A DNA stretch of 45,059 nucleotides from an uncultured Clostridia bacterium (GTDB lineage Bacteria; Bacillota; Clostridia; Oscillospirales; Acutalibacteraceae), in NCBI GenBank assembly GCA_905235625.1, contig CAJOLX010000007.1, positions 1 to 45,059 on the forward strand, read 5' to 3'. Positions 35,454 to 43,873 of the stretch are shown here, piece by piece. The notes beneath the pieces were generated by a model, which worked only from the letters and a program-made list of their open reading frames with translations, was not told the origin of the DNA and made no database searches. Position numbers and translations under genes: made by a program. Every line of letters starts with the position of its first letter. The first letter of the stretch is position 1.

Positions 35454-36200
35454 ATGAAAGTTTTATCAATAGGCAACGAACAAACGAGCAGCGCTCACTT
35501 ATATCTCAACCGTCTTGCGAAAGAAGCGGGAAAAGAGCTGCTGCTTTCAAACCTTTGCTATGAAGGCGCAAGCGTTGAAGACCATTATCGCAACTACACA
35601 GACGAAGAGGAAGTTTATTTTTACGAAACCTATCTGCCTTTTGAAACCGAAATGATGAGGCCGGACGGCATAGCTCTGCACGAGGCTGTTGAAGAAGAGG
35701 ACTGGGATTTTATCACCTTGCAGCAAAACGGAGAGCTCAGCGGCGACGAAGAAAGCTACAAGCCCTATCTCGGCGAGCTGTCCGCCTATTGCAGAATGAT
35801 GCACCCGGGAGCTAAAATTATGCTCGTTCAGCCCTGGGCATTTGAAAATAACTGCACTCTCCACTGTTTCAGAGAATTTTACGGCAAAGACAGCGAAAAT
35901 ATGTTTGAGATGATAAAGCACACCTGCTCCGTAACGTCCGCAAACGAAGAAATAGACGGCATAATACCGATTGGCCACGCTTTCAGGCTTCTCGGCGCAA
36001 CCTCGCTTGAAAATTTGCTCACGAAAGACGGCGTTCAGGCAAGCGAGCTCGGAGCCTTCGCGGCGGGATGCGTTCTTTACGAAGCGTTTTTCGGCGAAAG
36101 CTGCCTTGACTCCCCCTTTAAGCTCAAAGACGTTCCCGACGAAATAAACGAGCTTATCAAAATCTGCGCACATACGGCTGCGGAAGAATATAATAAGTAA
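35454..36200 (+). CDS. DUF4886/SGNH-like protein with altered catalytic residues
   Basis: 248 residues. The overall pattern fits DUF4886, an SGNH-hydrolase relative: KVLSIGNEQTSSAHLYLNRL at the N-terminus, WDFITLQQNGELSGDEESYK, MLVQPWAFE and LLTKDGVQASELGAFAAGCV. The family normally has GNSFS at the nucleophile and DGxH at the catalytic dyad. Here these read GNEQTS (Glu9 where Ser is expected) and DGVQ (Gln195 where His is expected). Both key residues are therefore replaced and the protein may be a non-catalytic binder. No signal peptide. Two bases after the ligase-like gene. Confidence 0.72.
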   Translation: MKVLSIGNEQTSSAHLYLNRLAKEAGKELLLSNLCYEGASVEDHYRNYTDEEEVYFYETYLPFETEMMRPDGIALHEAVEEEDWDFITLQQNGELSGDEESYKPYLGELSAYCRMMHPGAKIMLVQPWAFENNCTLHCFREFYGKDSENMFEMIKHTCSVTSANEEIDGIIPIGHAFRLLGATSLENLLTKDGVQASELGAFAAGCVLYEAFFGESCLDSPFKLKDVPDEINELIKICAHTAAEEYNK

Positions 36201-36213
36201 TATATAAACGTCG

Positions 36214-36246
36214 GCGCCCTCGGATAATTCCGGGGGCGCTTTACTG
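36214..36246. terminator. Terminator between DUF4886 and DUF4349 genes
   Basis: GCGCCCTCGG (36214-36223) pairs with CCGGGGGCGC (36230-36239) around ATAATT, ten pairs with one G-T, then TTTACTG. It can end both converging transcripts. Confidence 0.75.
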
Positions 36247-36262
36247 CTTTAATAGGTTTTAT

Positions 36263-37180
36263 TTAGTTTTCTTTAATTTCATTTTTCTTTTTTCTGCGTT
36301 TTGCCGCTTTTTTAATTATCAGAATAACGACAACGATTATCACGGCAAAAATCAGAATATATGGCAGAGAGCTTATAAACCATACGGCAAAGTTTCTGAA
36401 GCCCATGCCGATATTATAGAGATTATCGAGAAGTCTCGATATTACCTCGGAGCCGAAGGATTTCTTCGTTTCTTTGGACGAAGCTCTCGCCACCTCGTTA
36501 ACGCTCATATTGACCTTTGAATAAGCGATAAGCTCGTCATAGGTTTTGAGCTTGTTCTTATATGACTGAAGGCTCGAATTAACCCTAGACAGCCTTTCCT
36601 GCACGGTTATCAAATCCTCAACCGTATCGGCTTTGGCGAGAATCGCGAGCAGAGCGTCTCTTTCGGTTTCGAGGGCTGTTATTTCGCTCTGAGTGTCAAT
36701 ATAATCGCCGGTAACTTCTCTCGTTGAAAGCGATTTTGAGGTGACAGATGAAATCGAAGACATCTGCGAGAGAAAATCATCGAGCTTTTCGGCGGGCACT
36801 CTTATAACGAGCTCGCAGCGGCGATAAGAAGAATAGTTGTAGTTATTGCCGTATTCCTGCGAAGACTCAACGTATCCGCCGACAGAAGCTATCTCTTTTT
36901 CGAGAGCCGAGCTGAAATCCTCATATTTTTCCGTTTCAACGGTGACGGAAGCGTCCCTTATGATTTTTCTTGAAGAAGCGTCTTCTATCGCCTGATAATC
37001 GGCTTTAGCGGCGTTTTCGGATTTATATTCGGGTTCTTCGCCGTAAGCTTCGTCAAAGCCGTATCCGTATTCAAAAGAATTATCGGTATACGCTGCGTTT
37101 TTATCGGCAGAAGCGCCGCACGAGCAAAGAGAAACGAGGAGAACCAAAAGAGCGAGTAAAACCGCTGAAAGTTTTTTCAT
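36263..37180 (-). CDS. DUF4349 lipoprotein with C-terminal membrane helix
   Basis: 305 residues from ATG at 37180 (SD GGAGGT); the frame upstream to 37273 overlaps the phosphohexomutase gene and is not needed. Lipobox LCSC with Cys21. The DUF4349 domain runs from IIRDASVTVETEKYEDFSSA to KVNMSVNEV: a ferredoxin-like half, RVPAEKLDDFLSQM, then a coiled coil at about 180-225. One hydrophobic helix near 260-285 is followed by a basic tail, so the C-terminus faces the cytosol. Function of the family is unknown; a membrane-surface sensor or scaffold is a guess. Confidence 0.85.
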   Translation of the reverse strand: MKKLSAVLLALLVLLVSLCSCGASADKNAAYTDNSFEYGYGFDEAYGEEPEYKSENAAKADYQAIEDASSRKIIRDASVTVETEKYEDFSSALEKEIASVGGYVESSQEYGNNYNYSSYRRCELVIRVPAEKLDDFLSQMSSISSVTSKSLSTREVTGDYIDTQSEITALETERDALLAILAKADTVEDLITVQERLSRVNSSLQSYKNKLKTYDELIAYSKVNMSVNEVARASSKETKKSFGSEVISRLLDNLYNIGMGFRNFAVWFISSLPYILIFAVIIVVVILIIKKAAKRRKKKNEIKEN

Positions 37181-37202
37181 TTGTTTACCTCCGGAAATAA
37201 AT

Positions 37203-38612
37203 TCAGATGTTAAGGAACTGTTTGAACGAATCGATATAAACCTGCGCGTGGGCTTTTGAGTCGCTCTCCGCAAAAATTCTTAAAAGCGGCTCGGTGCCCG
37301 AAAACCTGCAAATAACAAAATCGCCGTTTTTGAAATAGACCTTGCACCCGTCCTCATAGCTTACTTTTTCGGTTTGAACGCCGAACTCGGGAAGGAGCTT
37401 CTTAACCATCAATATTTCATTGACCCTCTCCTTTTCGCTTTCGCTGAACGTTAAATTGCATTCCGACATTTCGTGACTGCCGTATCTTTCCATAAGCTCC
37501 TGCTGAATTTCGGCGGGAGTTTTGCCCGTAACGCTTATCATCTCAGAAAACAGAGAAGCGGCGTAAATGGAATCTTTGCCGTGAATGTGACCTCTTACGG
37601 TAAGTCCGCCTGAGGATTCGCCGCCGAGAACGGCGTCAACCTCGTCGATTTTAGCGGAGATATACTTAAATCCGACGGGCACTTCATAGCATTTTTCGCC
37701 GAAGCTCTCGGCTATTTTATCGAGCATATGGGTAGTTGCGATGTTTCTTACTACCGGGCCTTTCCAGCCTTTGTATTTGAGCAGGTAGTAATAGAGCATG
37801 CAAAGAATTGAGTTTGCCTCAATATATTTGCCGGTGCAGTCAACGATGCCGAGCCTGTCGCCGTCGCCGTCAAGAGCGATGCCGAGGTCGTAATTGTCAA
37901 GCTTTACTCTGTATTTGAGCAGAGCGAGGCTTTCATCGGTGGGAGCAGGCATCTGATTGCCGAAAAATGCGTCCTTATCGAGGTTAATTGAATCAATGGT
38001 GCATCTTGCCGTGTGATAAATAACAACGAGCGGATAGCTGCCTGAGCCGTGCATAACGTCAAACAGCACGCGAAGGCCTCTGTCTCTTAAAGCCTGCATA
38101 TCAATCTGAGCGATTATGTCGTCGATATAATCGTTAAAGGGATTTTTGATATATTCTATCATCCCGTCTTTAACGGCTTTGTCAAAGTCGATATAAGCGG
38201 GGTTTGAAACGCCTTCGATTATTTTTTCGAGCCTCTCCGTCACTTCAACGGGAGCGTCCCTGCCCTGCTCGACAATAAGCTTAATGCCGTTATATTCGGA
38301 AGGATTGTGGCTTGCCGTTATCTCTATGCCGTAATAAAGGCCTCTTTTAAGCACTGTGTGCATAATGAGAGGAGTGGGAGCGGAGCGGTTGAGAAAATAC
38401 ACTTTCACGTTGCCCGCCGCCAGCACCTCGGCTACCCATTTTGCCGCGTCAAGCGACAGAAAGCGCCTGTCGTAGCCTATTATGACGGGCTTATCGTCCT
38501 TGCCGTCCTCTTTGATCATCTCGAGCACGCCCGCAGCGACGGCTCTGATATTTTCGCACACAAAATCTTTGCCTATAACGGCTCTCCAGCCGCCTGTTCC
38601 GAATTTAATCAT
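37203..38612 (-). CDS. Phosphoglucomutase/phosphomannomutase family protein
   Basis: 469 residues. The phosphoserine loop is ITASHNPSEYNGIKL, the metal loop ALDGDGDRLGIVD, the sugar loop GGESSGGLTVRGH and the phosphate loop CRFSGTEPLLRI, so all four domains are intact. It moves phosphate between C1 and C6 of a hexose in the cytosol, feeding glycan or glycogen synthesis. The start KFGTGGWRAVIG resembles the archaeal-type and glucosamine-type members; which sugar is preferred is unclear. Member of the recG-metF-metH operon. Confidence 0.92.
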   Translation of the reverse strand: MIKFGTGGWRAVIGKDFVCENIRAVAAGVLEMIKEDGKDDKPVIIGYDRRFLSLDAAKWVAEVLAAGNVKVYFLNRSAPTPLIMHTVLKRGLYYGIEITASHNPSEYNGIKLIVEQGRDAPVEVTERLEKIIEGVSNPAYIDFDKAVKDGMIEYIKNPFNDYIDDIIAQIDMQALRDRGLRVLFDVMHGSGSYPLVVIYHTARCTIDSINLDKDAFFGNQMPAPTDESLALLKYRVKLDNYDLGIALDGDGDRLGIVDCTGKYIEANSILCMLYYYLLKYKGWKGPVVRNIATTHMLDKIAESFGEKCYEVPVGFKYISAKIDEVDAVLGGESSGGLTVRGHIHGKDSIYAASLFSEMISVTGKTPAEIQQELMERYGSHEMSECNLTFSESEKERVNEILMVKKLLPEFGVQTEKVSYEDGCKVYFKNGDFVICRFSGTEPLLRIFAESDSKAHAQVYIDSFKQFLNI

Positions 38613-38630
38613 AACGAATACCCCGAATTA

Positions 38631-39803
38631 TCAGTTTATTTTTTTCTCAACCTCATACATGATGGAGAAAATCTCATCATAAAGCGCGAAGGTATCTTCA
38701 ACGGGCGACAAAAGCCCTATGGGAGTGCCGTGGTCGCCGTTTCTCGTTCTCATAACGTTCCATATGCCCTTTTCAAAATTTTCGGGCGAATAGCTAACGT
38801 GCGGCTCATCCTTCGGATGCATGGCGGACGTTAAATCAACGAGGCCGTCGTTGCAGTAATCGGCGAAAGGATAATTTTTGCCGGGTCTGAAATATCTGTT
38901 GTAAAGGAGAATGAGCTCGGACGTGAAGCCGAGAAACGGAAAATCAATATACCAAGGAATATGAACCTGACCCGTGAAATTGCAGGTAACGGAATTGTAA
39001 GAATACGAGAAATAATAGGTGTTTGGAGAAATCTCAATATAATTATTGAGGTCTCTCGCACCCTCGGGCGTTAAATCATATTCAACGTTATCCTTGTTTT
39101 CTTTAAATTTTTTCTTGGCTCTTCTTATGGGATAAGCGTCTTTCTGACCGGGCGTGTCGCTCAGGCCGTACTGCTCAAGGTGAAAATCAAATACGGTTCC
39201 CTCGGCGGGCGACCTGCCCATTATGCCCATGTAGTTGTAAACGATGAATTTAACGGCGGGAAGCAAGCCGAATTTTTTTGCCGCAAGGAAAGTCGTGGTG
39301 CCGTTATGAGGAGCGCAGATAGTTACTATGCTCGCTATGAGGTCTTCATGGCCGCCTCTGAAAAGCTCCGAAAGCTCGTCCTCATCCGTTACGGCTCTTT
39401 CGTCTTCATCGCCGTAAGTCAGAAGGTGGCAGAGCAGACGGATCGTGTTGCCGCCGAAGCTGTGACCCACAAGGTGGATTTTATGCTCGCTGTCCCATTT
39501 CTCAAGAAGCGGCTCGGGATAAAATCTGCCGTATCTTTTGTGATTGCATTTTTCGGAGTGAGCTTTGCCGTAATCAACCGGACCGCCGACAAGCCTTGCG
39601 TAAAGCTCGCAGGCTCTGTCCCACGCGGAAGAAGCCGGGCCGACGGAAGCCGCATATATGTCAAAGCCCTGCTCTCTGTAATGCTCTTCAATATTGCAAG
39701 TGTTGGCTCCCCAATAAGGCAGCCTTTCGTTAATTCCCTCATCATCGCCCCATCCGAACATTCCGTGAACGAGAATTACCGGATATTTGCAAACGTTTTC
39801 CAA
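38631..39803 (-). CDS. Family I.5-like (Geobacillus/Staphylococcus type) lipase without signal peptide
   Basis: 390 residues from TTG at 39803, which has AAAGGA 9 bases upstream; the ATG at 39812 directly abuts that SD. The strings VILVHGMFGWG, SAWDRACELYARLVGGPVDY, GKAHSEKCNHKRYGR and SPNTYYFSYSYN match the thermoalkalophilic lipase family. Triad: Ser115 (GHSFGG), Asp319 (NDGLVD), His358 (GDHGT). Asp62, His82, His88 and Asp238 fall where the family binds zinc. The domain begins at residue 7, leaving no room for a signal peptide, whereas known members are secreted. It would therefore act on cytosolic acyl esters or lipids. 25 bases after the EEP gene. Confidence 0.88.
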   Translation of the reverse strand: MENVCKYPVILVHGMFGWGDDEGINERLPYWGANTCNIEEHYREQGFDIYAASVGPASSAWDRACELYARLVGGPVDYGKAHSEKCNHKRYGRFYPEPLLEKWDSEHKIHLVGHSFGGNTIRLLCHLLTYGDEDERAVTDEDELSELFRGGHEDLIASIVTICAPHNGTTTFLAAKKFGLLPAVKFIVYNYMGIMGRSPAEGTVFDFHLEQYGLSDTPGQKDAYPIRRAKKKFKENKDNVEYDLTPEGARDLNNYIEISPNTYYFSYSYNSVTCNFTGQVHIPWYIDFPFLGFTSELILLYNRYFRPGKNYPFADYCNDGLVDLTSAMHPKDEPHVSYSPENFEKGIWNVMRTRNGDHGTPIGLLSPVEDTFALYDEIFSIMYEVEKKIN

Positions 39804-39828
39804 AGAAATCATTCCTTTCAAGAATGTT

Positions 39829-40548
39829 TTATATATTAAGCTCGGCGACGTAAGGAAAATGGTCGCTGGCAATTATATTAAGAGGTTTGCCGCCTATAAC
39901 GTCAACGTTTTCCGAAACGAGGATATAATCAATCTTGATTTCCGGGCTGTATGACGGGAAGGTGGGTTCGTTATCGGCGGAAGTGTTTTTAAGAGCCTTC
40001 AAAAGAGGCGCGGTAATTTCATTATCGGGCGTAACGTTGAAGTCGCCCATGCAGATAATATCGTTATTCTCTTCGCTTATGAGGTCGCACATCAGGTCAA
40101 CGGCGTTTCTCTCTTCATTTTTCGCAACGCCGAAATGGCTCGAAAAAACGGTCAGGCATTTGCCCTCGGGCTTTATGACCGTTTTGAGTATAACCCTGCT
40201 CTCATAATGAACGCGTTCGGTTTTTCTCAACGGGTCGGGAATTGGAATAACCTCGGCAAAGAGAATGGGATATTTTGAAAAAAATGCGTTGCCGTAGGGT
40301 CTGCCGTTCGCGGTGATGGCAGGTGAAAAAAACGAATAGTTATAGCCGCATTTTGAGGCAAGATAAGAGGCGTTCATTTCGTAGGGCTTGCCGGGGAATT
40401 CCCCCGCGCCGTAAACTTCGTTGAGATTAACTATGTCTGCCCCGACGTTGCCGATAATATCCGCAATTTGGTCAAGGTTAATTTCACGGGTCTCCGAGTG
40501 CTGATCGACTCCGTGCTGAATATTATAGGTCAATACTTTAAAGTTCAT
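39829..40548 (-). CDS. Endonuclease/exonuclease/phosphatase (EEP) family hydrolase
   Basis: 239 residues, cytosolic. Motifs LTYNIQHGVD, NLNEVYG (metal Glu), HFGVAKNEERNAV, GDFNVTPDN and IASDHFPYVAEL are the standard DNase I-like set. Substrate could be DNA, a phospholipid or a phosphoinositide; sequence does not decide. SD GGTGA just before the ATG. Lies between metH and the lipase gene, so a lipid phosphodiesterase is attractive but unproven. Confidence 0.9.
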   Translation of the reverse strand: MNFKVLTYNIQHGVDQHSETREINLDQIADIIGNVGADIVNLNEVYGAGEFPGKPYEMNASYLASKCGYNYSFFSPAITANGRPYGNAFFSKYPILFAEVIPIPDPLRKTERVHYESRVILKTVIKPEGKCLTVFSSHFGVAKNEERNAVDLMCDLISEENNDIICMGDFNVTPDNEITAPLLKALKNTSADNEPTFPSYSPEIKIDYILVSENVDVIGGKPLNIIASDHFPYVAELNI

Positions 40549-40568
40549 GTTATCACCGGATAAGTTTT

Positions 40569-42944
40569 TTATTCTATGCTTTCGGCAAATCTTACGGAAG
40601 CCATGGCGTCGGGGCAGTAAGCGTCGGCGTTCATTCTTGAAGCGAGCTCATCCGTCAGCACTGCTCCGCCGACGATGACCTTGATATCGGGCCTCTTCTC
40701 TTTAATGAGCTTCACCGTATCTTCCATAGCGGGCACGGTAGTGGTCATAAGAGCGCTGAGACCCACGAGCTTCGCGCCGTTTTCTTCGGCGGCTTTCAGC
40801 ACGTCCTCTTTGCTCACGTTTTTGCCGAGGTCTATAACGTTGTAACCGTAATTATCAAGCAGAAGGGCAACGATATTTTTGCCTATGTCGTGAATATCGC
40901 CGTGAACGGTGGCAAGAATAACGGTATATTTATTTTCGGCGCTTTCGGCGGAAGCTTTTGATTTAACGATTTCAAAGCAAGACTTCGCGGCGTCCGCGCT
41001 CATAAGAAGCTGGGGCAGATAGGCGGTCTTTTGCTCAAACCTTTGCCCGATAACGTCGAGCGCGGGGATAATATATTCATTAACAAGAGGCATCGCGCCG
41101 ATTTCATCAAAGTATTTTTCGCAAAGCGAGCATGCATAATCGGCTCTTCCGTCAACGATAGCGGTCTTAATGCTCTCTTTATCGGGCTGAGCGTTTTCGG
41201 CGGGTTTTGAAGAGAAATCAGCGCTCGACATACGCTCAATGTAGCCGAGGCAGCTTTTATCGAGCCCCGACAGCGCGAGAAATGAAGAATAAGCGTTCAT
41301 CATTTCGGCGTTCAAAGGGTTGATAATAGCGGCGGTTAATCCGCTTTGAAAAGCCATTGAGAGGAAATATGAGTTGATTATCTGCCTTGCGGGCAAGCCG
41401 AAAGAAACGTTTGAAACGCCGAGAATGACGTTGCATCCGGTGCGCTCTCTTATGAGCTTCACGCTGTCAAGAGTAACCTTTGCGGCGTTATCGTCTGCGC
41501 TGACGGTCATGCACAGCGGGTCAAAAATCAAATCCTTCTTTTTTATGCTGTATTCTGCGGCTCTTTTGATTATTCTTTCCGCAATGGCAAGCCTTTGCTC
41601 GGCAGTGTCGGGAATGCCGTTTTCGTCGAGAGTGAGCGCAACGATAAATCCGCCGTATTTTTTCGCAAGCGGAAACACGCTTTGCATGGAGCTCTCTTTG
41701 CCGTTAACGGAATTTATCATCGCCTTGCCGTTATAAATTCTCAGCGCCTTTTCCATGGCGGCGGTGTCGGCGGTATCTATCTGCAGCGGCAGAGCGCACA
41801 CTGCCTGAATTTTTTCGACAGCCTCGGGCAAAACGGCGCATTCGTCTATTTCGGCAAGGCCGCAGTTAACGTCGAGCACGTTCGCGCCGCACTTTCTCTG
41901 CTCAATGCCCTCTTTTACGAGATAATCAATGTCGTTGTCTTTAAGCGCCTGCTTAATGAGCTTTTTGCCCGTTGGGTTAATCCTTTCGCCCACTATAACG
42001 GGTTTTGAGCCGAAAGAAACGGCGTGAGTTGAGCATGAAACGACCGATATATTTTTGTTTTCCGGGTATTTCTGCTCTCTGCCCGAAATCAGCTTGTTTA
42101 TTTCGGCAATATATTCGGGAGTTGTGCCGCAGCATCCGCCGGCAATATTCACGCCGAAATCAAAGGATTCCGAAACCTCTTTCGCAAATTCCTCAGCGCC
42201 GATGCTGTAAACGGTTTTGCCGTCCTTTACCTCGGGCAGGCCTGCGTTGGGCTTAAAGATAACGGGCACGGAAGATACGGCGGCAATTTTCTTGATGGTG
42301 GGCATGAGTTTATCGGGGCCGTATGAGCAGTTAAGACCCACGGCGTCCGCGCCGAGGCCCTCGAGCATTGCGACCATCGCTTCGGGAGAAGCGCCGGTAA
42401 GAAGGCTGCCGTCTTCGTTATAAGCGTTGGTAACAAAAACGGGAAGGCTCGTGTTTTCTTTAACGGCAAGCAGAGCGGCTTTGGTTTCGTAGCAGTCGCT
42501 CATTGTTTCTATGCTGATAAGGTCCGCGCCGTATTTTTCGGCAAGCCTTGCCTGCTTCGCGAAAAGCTCAACGGTAAATTCAAATTCAAGCTCGCCGAGG
42601 GGCTTTAACAGCTTACCGGTAGGGCCCATATCGTAAGACACGAACTTCGGTTTGTCGGATGACGACTGCTCCGCCGCCGTTCTTACGTTTATTATCGCCT
42701 GCTTTATGATTTCTTCGAGCTCAAAATCCGAATAATGCAGGGAATTCGCTCCGAACGTGTTTGTGTTAACAACGTTGCTGCCCGCGTCAAAATACTCCTT
42801 GTGTATTTCGACCATTTCGTCGGAGTGCTCAACGCCCCATCTTTCGGGTGACTCTCCGCTTTTGAGCCCTCTTTTTTGAAGAAGGGTGCCGGTGCCGCCG
42901 TCAAGCAGTAAAATATTCGATTTTACATAGTCAAGAACGTTCAT
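40569..42944 (-). CDS. metH: Cobalamin-dependent methionine synthase, three-domain form without reactivation domain
   Basis: 791 residues from ATG at 42944. Domain 1 (about 1-290) is the homocysteine methyltransferase barrel with zinc ligands Cys206 (LNCSYG), Cys271 and Cys272 (GGCCGTTPEY). Domain 2 (about 310-565) is the pterin/methyltetrahydrofolate barrel (VIVGERINPTGKK, DVNCG). Domain 3 (about 590-791) has the helical cap and B12-binding fold with DIHDIG, His685 being the lower cobalt ligand. The SAM-dependent reactivation domain of about 330 residues is absent. Methylates homocysteine using methyl-THF from MetF, encoded 10 bases upstream. Confidence 0.95.
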   Translation of the reverse strand: MNVLDYVKSNILLLDGGTGTLLQKRGLKSGESPERWGVEHSDEMVEIHKEYFDAGSNVVNTNTFGANSLHYSDFELEEIIKQAIINVRTAAEQSSSDKPKFVSYDMGPTGKLLKPLGELEFEFTVELFAKQARLAEKYGADLISIETMSDCYETKAALLAVKENTSLPVFVTNAYNEDGSLLTGASPEAMVAMLEGLGADAVGLNCSYGPDKLMPTIKKIAAVSSVPVIFKPNAGLPEVKDGKTVYSIGAEEFAKEVSESFDFGVNIAGGCCGTTPEYIAEINKLISGREQKYPENKNISVVSCSTHAVSFGSKPVIVGERINPTGKKLIKQALKDNDIDYLVKEGIEQRKCGANVLDVNCGLAEIDECAVLPEAVEKIQAVCALPLQIDTADTAAMEKALRIYNGKAMINSVNGKESSMQSVFPLAKKYGGFIVALTLDENGIPDTAEQRLAIAERIIKRAAEYSIKKKDLIFDPLCMTVSADDNAAKVTLDSVKLIRERTGCNVILGVSNVSFGLPARQIINSYFLSMAFQSGLTAAIINPLNAEMMNAYSSFLALSGLDKSCLGYIERMSSADFSSKPAENAQPDKESIKTAIVDGRADYACSLCEKYFDEIGAMPLVNEYIIPALDVIGQRFEQKTAYLPQLLMSADAAKSCFEIVKSKASAESAENKYTVILATVHGDIHDIGKNIVALLLDNYGYNVIDLGKNVSKEDVLKAAEENGAKLVGLSALMTTTVPAMEDTVKLIKEKRPDIKVIVGGAVLTDELASRMNADAYCPDAMASVRFAESIE

Positions 42945-42954
42945 AGTCAAAACC

Positions 42955-43833
42955 TTATTCTTTGCCGAGAATGTCGGAAAGATTATTCATAATAGCCTGC
43001 GCAACGTGAGGATTATTCATTGAATAAACGTGAACGTGGGTAACGTTGTTGGCAAATAAATCAATTATCTGGTCGGTAGCGTAAGCGATGCCCGCCTGCA
43101 TCATAGCGGCGTCGTCATACCCGAATTTATCAACGAGGCTTATAAACCTCTGAGGCACGTAACAGCCCGAAAGGCTTATCGCCCTCTCGACCTGGCTCGC
43201 TTTGGTAATCGGCATAATTCCGGGGATAATCGGAACGGTAACGCCCGCTTCCCTTATCCTGTAAAGGAAATTGTAGTAAAGATTATTGTCAAAAAACATC
43301 TGAGATGTAAAAAACTCAAAGCCCGAGTCCGCTTTCTGCTTGAGATAATAAATATCGTCCTGCTTGGATTTGCTCTCGGGATGAACCTCGGGATAGCACG
43401 CTCCGCCCACGCAAAAATCATAGCCGCTGCTTCTTATGTCGCTCATAAGGTCCATAGAGTGCTTATAATCGCCTGTTCCTTCGCCTTCGGGAGCGTCTTT
43501 CGGAATATCTCCCCTTAACGCGAGCACGTTCTCAATGCCGGCAAGGTGGATTTTTTCAATCATATCCTTAACCGTTTCTTTTGAGGAAGAAACGCAGGTA
43601 AGGTGAGCTATTGACGGCACGGAATATTTGTCCTTAATGTTTTTTGCGATATCAAGGGTGTATTTGCTCGTGCCTCCGCCCGCGCCGTAAGTGACGCTCA
43701 TATAAGACGGCTTTAATGCGGCAATTTCGTTAACGGCGTGTTCAACCGATGCGAAAGCAGTGTTCGTTTTGGGCGGGAACACCTCAAATGACAAGGAGTA
43801 TTTTTTGCTTGAAACTATGTCGGTAATTTTCAC
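42955..43833 (-). CDS. metF: Methylenetetrahydrofolate reductase MetF
   Basis: About 292 residues. I choose GTG at 43833 because GGGGGAA lies 6-8 bases before it; an ATG at 43848 has no SD. LSFEVFPPKTN (catalytic Glu), SVTYGAGGGTS, ALRGDIPKDAPEG and FFTSQMFFDN are the MTHFR signatures on the flavin barrel. It reduces methylene-THF to methyl-THF for the methionine synthase encoded next. 40 bases after recG. Confidence 0.95.
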   Translation of the reverse strand: MKITDIVSSKKYSLSFEVFPPKTNTAFASVEHAVNEIAALKPSYMSVTYGAGGGTSKYTLDIAKNIKDKYSVPSIAHLTCVSSSKETVKDMIEKIHLAGIENVLALRGDIPKDAPEGEGTGDYKHSMDLMSDIRSSGYDFCVGGACYPEVHPESKSKQDDIYYLKQKADSGFEFFTSQMFFDNNLYYNFLYRIREAGVTVPIIPGIMPITKASQVERAISLSGCYVPQRFISLVDKFGYDDAAMMQAGIAYATDQIIDLFANNVTHVHVYSMNNPHVAQAIMNNLSDILGKE

Positions 43834-43873
43834 GATACATTCCCCCATCAAAATTTATTCAGTGAGAGAAAAG

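Noticed and set aside
35547-36173. Minus-strand frame of 208 codons opposite the DUF4886 gene
   Set aside because: The plus frame fits DUF4886 and sits in a tight operon; the minus frame has no promoter or SD.
42955-43873. Possible SAM or B12 riboswitch before metF-metH
   Set aside because: Only 40 bases separate recG and metF and they contain no aptamer motifs; any leader would be outside the window.
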